From NCBI GenBank assembly GCA_020634245.1, contig JACKCC010000030.1, forward strand, positions 1 through 46,389: a stretch of DNA of 46,389 nucleotides. Direction: 5' to 3'. The DNA is from Ardenticatenaceae bacterium (GTDB lineage Bacteria > Chloroflexota > Anaerolineae > Promineifilales > Promineifilaceae). A model generated the notes under the pieces. That model worked only from the letters and a program-made list of their open reading frames with translations. It did not search any database and had not been told where the DNA came from. The position numbers were made by a program, and so were the translations under genes. Positions 25,254-33,252 of this stretch are shown here, piece by piece; position 1 is the first letter of the stretch; each line of letters starts with the position of its first letter.

Positions 25254-26441
25254 CTATCCTTTCGTTAGAATAATTGATTGTGCAATCGCATTGTTATCCC
25301 ATTTATGCCAGCCATCCACACGGGTTGAACGAGGAAGGAGCCAACGCTCACGCCAATACTCCACGAGTTCAGCAAAAGGTAAATTCCGATATTCTGGCTC
25401 GTCCTCTTTGCCTTCCAAATAATCTTTTAAATTATGAACCAAGGGAAACAAAAATGCCTCGCGTTTTACACCATGATTAAGCAAATCACCAGGTAAATCT
25501 AAACTTTCAAGAGCAGACCTCATGATTTGCCATTTGCGTCGTGGTCCGGTGCCATAACCACCTTTTATATCTACACCTTCTGACTCAAGATACTCTTTAA
25601 AAAGAGGATACAATTTCATCAAATGAAAACTACCAAATCCTTCTGTATAACCTATTGATTTAGCCACAACTTCACCGTTGTATTTCAGACGATTGTAGAT
25701 TGAACTCCTCCCAAAAGCACTCGTTGTTGTCAAGGCGACTAAATTGGCTGGTAGCTCTCTTTTTTCCATTTCAGTAATTCGTCCTGAATATTTGGCTTTA
25801 TAATCTTGACGGACTTCATTTGATATCGTCGCCAAAGCAGCCAGTTTGCCACCTAAGAGGCGGCCGTATGGTGGCAACGCACCTAAAGTGTGAATGTCCA
25901 TTGTTTGGTTGACCAGTTCTGTCTTTCGGCCTTCGGGATAATCGAATAGCTTATCTCGCGCTGGGAAGCCGATTGGTGGCGACTGTAAAGCAAAAATACC
26001 GATTAGCTTTTCATTGCAATCATCAATTATCAAGTAGCGCATTCGTCTCCCAAATCCTTGAGAGTAAGGAAGCGCCCAAGTGTAACGAGCTAACCGGAAC
26101 AAATCATGCTGCCATTTTTCGGTTACAAGAATAAGTAAAGGTTTGATTTTCTTTGGGGTTAATTCCACACCACTGGCAAAGAAATTCTGATACTTTTCTA
26201 ACGCTTTTTTGATCCATTCCTGACTATTTTCCAACTCTATCTGGCGCGATGAAGCATGTAAACTCCTGATGGTATCCTTATCATCGTCTGGCAGCACAAG
26301 ATTCCCGGTTTCATTGAAATCAAAATTTAGTTCTCTTAGCTCTTGTTTTATGAGGCTCTTTAGTTCTTCTGCTTCAATTACCACTTGGTCACCATCTGAA
26401 AATTGCCATTGGTTTCTTAAATTATATCCAATTGGTGTCAT
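25254..26441 (-). CDS. DruA/DUF4338-like protein
   Basis: A 395-residue protein that I match from memory to the DUF4338 family, which includes DruA of the Druantia anti-phage systems. Features behind this are LFRLARYTWALPYSQGFGRR (115-132), LIGIFALQSPPIGFPARD, PPYGRLLGGKLAALATISNE (190-209), LVALTTTSAFGRSSIYNRLK (234-253) and YTEGFGSFHL (265-274). The biochemical role of DruA is not established. The N-terminal 100 residues are helical and unrecognised. It is the promoter-proximal gene of the operon with nurA and herA. No DruE-type helicase or other Druantia gene is in the window, so this is not a standard Druantia locus. An alternative is a distant DUF4338 relative with another role. Confidence 0.65.
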   Translation of the reverse strand: MTPIGYNLRNQWQFSDGDQVVIEAEELKSLIKQELRELNFDFNETGNLVLPDDDKDTIRSLHASSRQIELENSQEWIKKALEKYQNFFASGVELTPKKIKPLLILVTEKWQHDLFRLARYTWALPYSQGFGRRMRYLIIDDCNEKLIGIFALQSPPIGFPARDKLFDYPEGRKTELVNQTMDIHTLGALPPYGRLLGGKLAALATISNEVRQDYKAKYSGRITEMEKRELPANLVALTTTSAFGRSSIYNRLKYNGEVVAKSIGYTEGFGSFHLMKLYPLFKEYLESEGVDIKGGYGTGPRRKWQIMRSALESLDLPGDLLNHGVKREAFLFPLVHNLKDYLEGKEDEPEYRNLPFAELVEYWRERWLLPRSTRVDGWHKWDNNAIAQSIILTKG

Positions 26442-26731
26442 TATGTAAAATCAATTCAATGGATAGTCATGCTTTGCTTTCGAATAGCATTTTAGCAATT
26501 ACCCCCTTAATCCTATTGAGTCTCATTTTGGTCGTGATTACAAAAACGGCCGTTCCCCCCTCTATCTCTCGCTCTATCCTCTTGCTTTTCCCTTTCACCA
26601 TTTTGACTTATACTTGCCACCCAAAATACACTTAACAATAAGCGAAAAACCTGACAGGTCTCAGCGAGGCCTGTCGCTCAGACCAGAATCTGGTGAAGAC
26701 CTGTCAGGTTTCCAAGAACAAGGCAAAAACC
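26442..26731. other. Divergent intergenic region with AACCTGACAGGTCT hairpin
   Basis: This lies between the DruA-like operon and the MoxR operon. It holds one octamer (26546) and a hairpin with perfect 15-base arms AAACCTGACAGGTCT (26647-26661) and AGACCTGTCAGGTTT (26697-26711), whose loop carries a second short inverted repeat (GCGAGGCCTGTCGC). A frame starting at 26693 reads through the right arm and is rejected as the MoxR start. Confidence 0.7.
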
Positions 26732-27667
26732 ATGATCGCAGAAACGGCCGTTCATCTACGGCAAAACATCCAAAAAGTCATCATCGGCAAAGACGACGTC
26801 ATCGACATCGCCCTCATCGCCATGCTGTGCGAAGGGCATCTACTCCTGGAAGACGTGCCCGGCACCGGCAAAACGACGCTGGCCAAAACCATCGCCGCCT
26901 CGCTGGGCTGTAGCTTCCGCCGCGTCCAGTTCACCCCCGACCTGCTGCCCTCCGACGTCACCGGCATCTACTACTACAACCAAAAACAGCAGGAATTCGA
27001 GTTCCGCGCCGGCCCCATCTTCTCCCAAATCCTGCTGGCCGACGAAATCAACCGGGCCACGCCGCGCACCCAATCGGCCTTGCTGGAAGCGATGCAGGAG
27101 CGACAGGTGACGGTTGACATTGCCACCCATGCGCTGCCACGGCCGTTCCTCGTCCTGGCCACGCAAAATCCCATCGAACTGGAAGGCACCTTCCCCCTGC
27201 CCGAAGCCCAGCTCGACCGCTTCCTGATGAAACTGGCCCTGGGCTACCCCGACGAGCAGGAAGAAAACGACATTCTACTCCGTTTTGAGCGGCAAGACCC
27301 GCTGGACACGCTGGAAAAAGTCGTCGAACCGGACGACATCCTGGCCATGCAAACCGAAGTGCGCCAGATCCGCGTCGAAGAATCGGTGCGCCGCTACATC
27401 GTCAACGTCTGCCGCCAGACCCGCCACCACGAGGACATCGAGTTAGGCGCCAGCCCGCGGGCGACGATGGCCCTCTACCGTACCTGTCAGGCATTGGCCG
27501 CCATTAACGGCCGTGACTACGTCCTGCCCGACGACGTCAAACAAATGGCCCCCTACGTCCTCACCCACCGCCTCGTCGTCAATCCGCAAACCCGCCTGCG
27601 CGGCCGCAAACCGGAAGACGTCATCCGCGAAGTTGTGGAGACCGTCGCCGTCCCGGTCATCTCATGA
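26732..27667 (+). CDS. MoxR-family AAA+ ATPase
   Basis: A 311-residue AAA+ ATPase of the MoxR/RavA group, usually a chaperone that helps assemble or activate protein complexes. Walker A is EDVPGTGKTTLAK, Walker B LLADEINRATPRTQSALLEA, and the sensor 1 region LATQNPIELEGTFPLPEAQL with LDRFLMKL. A C-terminal lid follows. The start is ATG at 26732 (AAGG upstream), giving MIAETAVHLRQNIQKVIIGK as in the family. The stop overlaps the start of the following DUF58 gene by four bases, so the three genes MoxR, DUF58 and DUF4129 form the classical operon. Confidence 0.95.
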   Translation: MIAETAVHLRQNIQKVIIGKDDVIDIALIAMLCEGHLLLEDVPGTGKTTLAKTIAASLGCSFRRVQFTPDLLPSDVTGIYYYNQKQQEFEFRAGPIFSQILLADEINRATPRTQSALLEAMQERQVTVDIATHALPRPFLVLATQNPIELEGTFPLPEAQLDRFLMKLALGYPDEQEENDILLRFERQDPLDTLEKVVEPDDILAMQTEVRQIRVEESVRRYIVNVCRQTRHHEDIELGASPRATMALYRTCQALAAINGRDYVLPDDVKQMAPYVLTHRLVVNPQTRLRGRKPEDVIREVVETVAVPVIS

Positions 27668-29178
27668 GGTTAAAATTGGCAAGTCACCTTCCCCCTTCCC
27701 CCTTCACCCGCACCCTTGCACCCTTTGCAACCCTGAACCGCGACACCGTCCAGTTAACCAAACGGATCAACATCCGCCAAAGGCAAAGAAGCCCGCAGAC
27801 GCGTTTGAATCGGGCCGCCGGGCCGCCCGATAGCGAAGCCGATATCGCCCAGGCTCGTGGCGCGGTTTTGCAGGAGCGCGAAACAGCATCTTTCAGCGAC
27901 GCCGGCTCTGTCGGCCAATCATCTTCCCTATCATCGGCCTCATCGCCGGGCGCAACATGCCCATGCGTTAGCTGGCATCATCTATGCTGCTCATCGTCGC
28001 CGCCAGCAGCACGGCGCAATTTATCGCCGAAGGTCACCTACGAGCGCGCAGCTTTTGATCGTACCCGCGTCTTCCTGGCGAACCCATTGAAATGACGCCG
28101 ACCGTCGGCAACGACAAGGTTCTGCCTCACCGGCTGGAATTCCGCGACGAACTGCCCGTCGCTCCAGCTGATGAATCTGAATTTTCGCAAAGCCAAAGCG
28201 AGATTACCGGCCGTTACCAGTTACGTAACCCATTTCGCTGCACTGTCGAACGCGCCCATCGCTCCACCATCCTGAGTTTCCCCACCCGCGGCTATTACGA
28301 CATCGGCCCCGTCACCTACGAATCGGGCGACATTTTCACCCTGTTCACCTTATCCCAGGAACACAAACATATTGACACACTGGTCATTTACCCGCAATCT
28401 GCTGGAAGAATCTGGCCGTTTGCCTGCCAAAGAGCCGTTTTGCGAACCAGTATCCCGCGTCCTGTTCACCGACCCTATCAAAACCCAGGGCATCCGCGAC
28501 TACCAGCCGCAAGACCGCTTCCGCGACGTCCACTGGAAAGCTACTGCCCGACGCGGCAGCCTGCAAACCAAAATCTACGACCCGTCCACCGGCATGACGA
28601 TGGCCGTCTTTTTGAACGTAGCCACACTGCCCAAACATTGGATGGGCTTTGAGCCGGAACTGCTGGAACGAGCCATCAGCGTGACCGCCTCCATCGCCAA
28701 TTATGGCGTACAGCAAGGCTGGGGTGTTGGCGTCTATGCCAATGGCTCTGTGCCCAATTCCGACCAGCCCATCCGAGTTGCGCCGGGCCGGGCCACCGAG
28801 CAGTTGAGCCACATTTTGGAAGCGCTGGCCGCCGTGACCGAGTTTGCCACCGGCGCGATTGAGTGGATGCTGTTCCGCGAGAGTCCCAATCTGCCCTGGG
28901 CGGCGACGATTGTGCTGGTAACGGCCGTTGTCACCCCCGAAATCACCGCTGCCCTTATCCGCCTTAAAGAAGCCGGCCGCCGCGTCGTCCTCATCTCCCT
29001 GGCCGAAGAGCCGCCGCCAACCAGCCTGGGCGCAGTTACCACTTACCACATTCCGGCCGACACCCCCGCTTTCCAGGCCGGCGCGCAAAGCCGCACCGCC
29101 ACCGAAGCCGCCCTCAGCGCCATCCCCACCCCCGTACCCGTCGAACTGGAACTCGACGCCATCGAGGAGGCCGGATGA
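27664..29178 (+). pseudogene. DUF58 protein, broken by several frameshifts
   Basis: DUF58 proteins accompany MoxR ATPases and usually have two N-terminal membrane helices and a VWA-like domain. Here the homology is spread over all three frames: IIFPIIGLIAGRNMPMR, then a stop near 28006, a membrane-like LLIVAASSTAQFIAE, KVTYERAAFDRTRVFL in another frame, then GEPIEMTPTVGNDKVLP through SGDIFTLFTLSQEHKHIDTL, and after about 28390 the frame ending at 29178, with GIRDYQPQDRFRDVHWKATA and RRGSLQTKIYDPST. At least four shifts are needed. The first bases also include a low-complexity CCTTCCCCCTTCACCC repeat. The start would be ATG at 27664, overlapping moxR. Since the operon and downstream gene look intact, recent decay or local base-calling error are both possible. 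Confidence 0.8.
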
Positions 29179-30707
29179 CCACCTTTCTGCCTTCTGCCTT
29201 CGGCCCTCTGCCTTATAAACTCTGGCTGCACATCCAGCATGAACTGCTTTACCTGAGCTGGGCGCTGACCGAAGTCGCCTTATTTGCCCCGCTGAGTTTC
29301 GCCTTTTTGAGCTGGGCGCGCTTCTGGCCGCCAGCGCAAATCACCCTCTGGCTGCTGCTGCTGATGCTGCTGCCTTTCAATCTGGCTCGCCTGATGTCGC
29401 TGCTGCAAATTGCCACCCACCACCAGCGCACGGTAACGGCCGTTTCCCTGCTGCTGACTGTCCTCATCTCCATCCGTACTCTCATCTACTCACCCGAATC
29501 CATCTTCGACGTCAGTTGGCTGACCGACTTCTTCGCCAACATCGCCCAGCCGGACAACCATCTCTGGCTGCGCGATGTGGCCGTCTTTTTCATCGTCCTC
29601 ATCATGTGGTGGCGCGGCCTGCGGCTGGTCAACCGCCAGTTCGACATCCAGCAAGTAGGTTTCCGGCTGCGGCTGGGCATCGTCGTTGCTCCCATCGCCA
29701 TCTGGTTCAGCCACGTGGGCCTGGGTTGGAATATTACGCCGTTTATTTTGCTGTTCTTTTTGGCCGGGTTAACGGCCGTCTCCCTCATCCGCGTTGAGCA
29801 GCTAGAAAAAAACCGTTCCGGCCAGTCTGCTTCCCTCGGCCCGCGCTGGATTAGCTACATTTTTGCCGCCAGTTTAGCCACGGTTGCCGTCTCCGGGCTG
29901 TTGGCCGTCCTCATCAGCGGGGAGTCCCTCATGGCTGCCGCCGGTTGGCTGGCTCCGCTGGTCGCCGCTTTTTACTTTGGCGGCGCTACCGTCATCAACA
30001 CCCTGACCTACCTTGTCCAACCGCTTATCATTTTGCTCTCCGGATTAATTGATTGGCTGGCGCTGTGGCTGCAAAACCTCTTCATCAACACCGGCATTGA
30101 ACTGAACTTGCAGCCTACCGTAGACTTCAGCAATTTGGCAGCCACGCCAGATGCTACCGAAGTCGTCACCGTCGTCGCTCCGCCCAATGTCAACACCCGC
30201 ATTCTGGCCATCTTGCTGATGGTCGCCGCCGTTTTGCTGGTGTCCCTGGTGCTGGGCCGCCTTTTCCGCGAAGCCAGCTTTGCCAGCCGAGACAGCGAAA
30301 TGATTCACCGTTCTGGTCAGCAGCCGGGCGACGACCTCAATTTTGGTCAGCGGCTGCTGCAACGATTGGGCTTGCTGCGCAACTGGCGGACAGCCGCTTC
30401 CATCCGGCGCATTTACCAACAAATGCTGGCCATGGCCGCCGACATTGGCTACCCGCGCGCCGAATCGGAGACGCCCTTTGAATTTTTGCCCACGCTGGCC
30501 GAAATCTGGCCTGACAACACGGCCGACAGCCAGCTTATCACCCAGGCTTTTGTCAAAGTCCGTTATGGCGAACTGCCAGAAACAGAAGAGGAACTGGCCG
30601 CAATCGACGCCGCCTGGCAGCGGCTGCGAGATGCTGTACCAGCTCCGGCCGACGGAACGCCCCGCCTGGAAAAACGGTTGAATAAGGAGCAGTTTCAACA
30701 AAACTGA
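29175..30707 (+). CDS. Membrane protein with C-terminal DUF4129 domain
   Basis: A 510-residue integral membrane protein. About eight to ten hydrophobic helices run from residue 15 to 300, then a short outside loop (NLQPTVDFSNLAATPDATEV), a last helix (ILAILLMVAAVLLVSLVL, about 341-360) and a cytoplasmic DUF4129 domain (SIRRIYQQMLAMAADIGYPR, ETPFEFLPTLAEIWP). DUF4129 proteins are the usual third member of MoxR-DUF58 operons. It starts at ATG 29175, overlapping the DUF58 stop by four bases, with GAGGAGG upstream. The first residues (TFLPSAFGPLPY) are encoded by a CCTTCTGCCTTC repeat, so the original N-terminus may have been altered by it. Confidence 0.85.
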   Translation: MTTFLPSAFGPLPYKLWLHIQHELLYLSWALTEVALFAPLSFAFLSWARFWPPAQITLWLLLLMLLPFNLARLMSLLQIATHHQRTVTAVSLLLTVLISIRTLIYSPESIFDVSWLTDFFANIAQPDNHLWLRDVAVFFIVLIMWWRGLRLVNRQFDIQQVGFRLRLGIVVAPIAIWFSHVGLGWNITPFILLFFLAGLTAVSLIRVEQLEKNRSGQSASLGPRWISYIFAASLATVAVSGLLAVLISGESLMAAAGWLAPLVAAFYFGGATVINTLTYLVQPLIILLSGLIDWLALWLQNLFINTGIELNLQPTVDFSNLAATPDATEVVTVVAPPNVNTRILAILLMVAAVLLVSLVLGRLFREASFASRDSEMIHRSGQQPGDDLNFGQRLLQRLGLLRNWRTAASIRRIYQQMLAMAADIGYPRAESETPFEFLPTLAEIWPDNTADSQLITQAFVKVRYGELPETEEELAAIDAAWQRLRDAVPAPADGTPRLEKRLNKEQFQQN

Positions 30708-30787
30708 ATGACGTGGTTTGGCAAGGAATTGAGCAGGGAAACGGCCGTTTTGGGTGTGCGGAAGTCTTGTTGACAGTTTCCGTGCAC

Positions 30788-30850
30788 AGTGCCAGGCACA
30801 GGGCAAAAAAGCCTCGTTTGAGCAAGACCTGAAGCCCTGTGCCTGGTACT
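30788..30850. repeat. Dispersed inverted repeat, copy B (GTGCCAGGCAC family)
   Basis: Arms of 17 bases (30788-30804 and 30834-30850) match those at 1504-1565, with one mismatch between them and an unrelated 29-base loop. It lies in the 275-base gap after the DUF4129 gene, which also has two octamers (30741, 30876) and no gene. Confidence 0.8.
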
Positions 30851-30982
30851 TTTCGTCAATAAAAACTCCGGCCACACGGCCGTTTTCACTCGTTTGACAG
30901 CCCTTATTTCCTATGTTATCATCCCCTCAGTCTTGCTAACATAATATAAAATTCTACCCATGCACAACCAAGGAGACTTCGG

Positions 30983-31351
30983 ATGAGATCACGTACAGAA
31001 ATGATGGTTGACCGCCTGCGCGATTTACAGTCAGGCACACCCGATATCGAAGCATCGGCTGTAGTCAGCGTAGATGGCTTAATTATGGCCTCATCCTTGC
31101 CGTCAGGTGTTGATGAAGATCGTATCTCTGCCATGTCGGCAGCCATGCTTTCTTTAGGTGATCGTATCGCCAGCGAGTTGAGCCGGGGTGTATTGGAACA
31201 AGTTTATATCAAAGGCAGTGATGGTATTATTGTTCTGATGGCCGTTGGTGATGAAGCTGTTTTAACCGTCCTGGCTCGTGCACAAGCCAAGTTGGGCCTC
31301 ATCTTCCTGGACATGAAACGTTCTGTAGAAGACCTGGTGCGATTGCTCTAA
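30983..31351 (+). CDS. Roadblock/LC7 domain protein
   Basis: A 122-residue single-domain roadblock/LC7 protein. The fold is recognised by DIEASAVVSVDGLIMASSLP, a central helix (AMSAAMLSLGDRIASEL), VYIKGSDGIIVLMAVGDEAV and a last helix with GLIFLDMKR. Bacterial roadblock proteins act on MglA-type small GTPases in polarity or signalling. No such GTPase is in the window, so the partner is unknown. ATG is preceded by AAGGAGA. A terminator follows at 31402, so it is probably a single-gene transcript. Confidence 0.92.
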   Translation: MRSRTEMMVDRLRDLQSGTPDIEASAVVSVDGLIMASSLPSGVDEDRISAMSAAMLSLGDRIASELSRGVLEQVYIKGSDGIIVLMAVGDEAVLTVLARAQAKLGLIFLDMKRSVEDLVRLL

Positions 31352-31401
31352 AAGGAACACCCATGCGAAGGATGAATTCGCAAACATAGAAACGCTGTAC
31401 C

Positions 31402-31444
31402 AAGAGCGGTGGGATACACCAAAAGTGACCCCACCGCTCTTTTC
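31402..31444 (+). terminator. Rho-independent terminator after the roadblock gene
   Basis: Arms AAGAGCGGTGGG (31402-31413) and CCCACCGCTCTT (31430-31441), perfect over 12 bases, followed by TTTCG. Confidence 0.8.
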
Positions 31445-31467
31445 GTTATAACCGAATATTTCTTGTG

Positions 31468-31499
31468 AAACCCTTGGCGTTACAAAACTCCAAGGGTTT
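31468..31499 (+). promoter_or_regulatory. Leader hairpin upstream of pyrG
   Basis: Arms AAACCCTTGG (31468-31477) and CCAAGGGTTT (31490-31499) lie about 30 bases before the pyrG start. A TATAAT-like box follows at 31507-31512, too close to the start codon to leave a normal leader, so the hairpin could be a leader structure or merely a repeat. Confidence 0.4.
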
Positions 31500-31527
31500 A
31501 TATTGTTATAATTTGATGAGGTGATTC

Positions 31528-33252
31528 ATGACAAAATTTATTTTTTTCACTGGTGGTGTTGTCAGTTCTGTCGGCAAAGGGGTAACGGCCGCGGCCCTGG
31601 GACGCATCCTCAAAGCCCGCGGATTAACCGTTGCCGTGCAAAAACTGGACCCCTACATCAACGTTGATCCGGGAACCATGTCCCCCTATCAACATGGCGA
31701 AGTTTTCGTCACAGAAGATGGCGCTGAAACCGATTTAGACCTGGGCCACTATGAGCGTTTCATTGACATTAACCTCAACCAGGTTTCCAACGTCACGACT
31801 GGCCGGGTATACGCCGAAGTTATCGCCCGCGAGCGGCGCGGCGACTATCTGGGCGGAACGATTCAGGTCATTCCCCACATTACCAACGAGATTAAACGCA
31901 ATATTCATCTGGTGGCCGAAACCACGGGAGCCGATATTGTCCTGGTAGAAGTGGGCGGCACCGTTGGCGACATAGAGAGCCTGCCCTTCATGGAAGCCCT
32001 GCGCCAAATGCGTTCCGATATTGGGCGCGAAAACACATTGTACGTTCACGTCACCTTTTTGCCTTACATTGCTGCCAGCCGGGAATTGAAGACCAAACCC
32101 ACACAGCACAGTGTGCGCGAATTACGCAGCATCGGCATTCAGCCTGACGTGATCATTGCTCGTGCCGACCACGAAATTCCCCGAGAACACATTCAAAAAA
32201 TCGCCCTATTCTGCGATGTGGGTGAACGAGCCGTTATTCCGGCAACCACCAGTGATATTTTGTACAGCATTCCCTTGATGCTGGAAGAAACCAATCTGGC
32301 CGACTATGTTCTGGAACAGTTAAACCTCCAGCCGAAACAATCTCCTAATTTGCAGCAATGGAAAAAGATGATAGAGGGCATCCGGCAGTCCAAACCGTCG
32401 ATTCGAATTGGTATTGTGGGCAAATATGTCGAACTGCATGACGCCTACATGAGTGTGCGCGAGTCGCTGTACCATGCCGGGCAGGCCAGCCATCGGGATG
32501 TGGTCGTCGAATGGATTCATTCCGGTGATTTGGAAAAGGGCAAAGGCTGGGAACAATTTGACGGATTGGACGGCATTGTAGTGCCGGGCGGCTTCGGCGA
32601 ACGGGGTATTGAAGGCAAAATCATGGCGGCGCGCTGGGCACGGGAAAACAAAATCCCTTATTTGGGGTTGTGTTTGGGAATGCAGGTAATGTGTATCGAG
32701 TTTGCCCGTTTTATTTTGCAGAGTGATGAACCTAACAGCACTGAATTTGATTCGCAAACAGAACATCCGGTGATCAGTTTGATGGCCGACCAGCACGATT
32801 TGTCGAATATGGGGGGCACGATGCGGCTGGGTGCTTATCCTTGCCAGTTAGTTCCAGGGACAAAAGCCGCCAAAGCGTATGGCAAAACGGCCGATTCGAC
32901 AGGCTCACGGATCACCGATTCGACAGACTCACCGCCAACAGTTTCTGAACGTCACCGCCATCGCTGGGAGTTTAACAACAGCTACCGCGAGATGTTTCAG
33001 GAAAATGGCATGGCCTTCAGCGGCCTCTCGCCGGATCAGCGTCTGGTGGAAATTGCGGAACTGGTTGACCATCCGTTTATGCTGGGCAGCCAGTTTCACC
33101 CGGAGTTTAAGAGCCGGCCCAACCGGCCGCATCCATTGTTCAAACTGTTTTTGGAAACGGCCGTACAGCACCAAATCCAACGCCAATCCGCCCACAAAAA
33201 TGGAACAGTGCCGGAAACAGTTACCTCTTCTCTTAATCATGACACGAATTAA
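31528..33252 (+). CDS. pyrG: CTP synthase
   Basis: A 574-residue CTP synthase (UTP + ATP + glutamine to CTP). The synthetase domain opens KFIFFTGGVVSSVGKGVTAA. The glutaminase domain has the Cys nucleophile in LGLCLGMQ, and HPEF carries the catalytic His-Glu. Two oddities are present. First, between AYGK and VSERHRHRWEFNN there is an extra stretch of about 16 residues, which is repeat-derived (32894-32934). Second, the C-terminus carries about 25 residues beyond the usual end, and its last 14 bases overlap the next gene. The start ATG follows GAGGTG. Confidence 0.95.
   Translation: MTKFIFFTGGVVSSVGKGVTAAALGRILKARGLTVAVQKLDPYINVDPGTMSPYQHGEVFVTEDGAETDLDLGHYERFIDINLNQVSNVTTGRVYAEVIARERRGDYLGGTIQVIPHITNEIKRNIHLVAETTGADIVLVEVGGTVGDIESLPFMEALRQMRSDIGRENTLYVHVTFLPYIAASRELKTKPTQHSVRELRSIGIQPDVIIARADHEIPREHIQKIALFCDVGERAVIPATTSDILYSIPLMLEETNLADYVLEQLNLQPKQSPNLQQWKKMIEGIRQSKPSIRIGIVGKYVELHDAYMSVRESLYHAGQASHRDVVVEWIHSGDLEKGKGWEQFDGLDGIVVPGGFGERGIEGKIMAARWARENKIPYLGLCLGMQVMCIEFARFILQSDEPNSTEFDSQTEHPVISLMADQHDLSNMGGTMRLGAYPCQLVPGTKAAKAYGKTADSTGSRITDSTDSPPTVSERHRHRWEFNNSYREMFQENGMAFSGLSPDQRLVEIAELVDHPFMLGSQFHPEFKSRPNRPHPLFKLFLETAVQHQIQRQSAHKNGTVPETVTSSLNHDTN
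32894..32934 (+). repeat. Two degenerate CTTCGACAAGCTCAG-type repeats inside pyrG
   Basis: ATTCGACAGGCTCACGG and ATTCGACAGACTCACCG stand in tandem and in frame within pyrG. They match the variant CTTCGACAGGCTCACG at 34421-34436. The encoded residues (DSTGSRITDSTDSP) have no counterpart in ordinary CTP synthases. Confidence 0.75.

Noticed and set aside
22334..26441. Calling the HerA operon a standard Druantia system
   Set aside because: The hallmark DruE helicase and other Druantia partners are absent; only one gene resembles DruA.
28384..29088. Minus-strand open frame of 234 codons opposite the DUF58 remnant
   Set aside because: The plus strand carries clear DUF58 homology here. The minus translation is Gly/Arg-rich shadow sequence.
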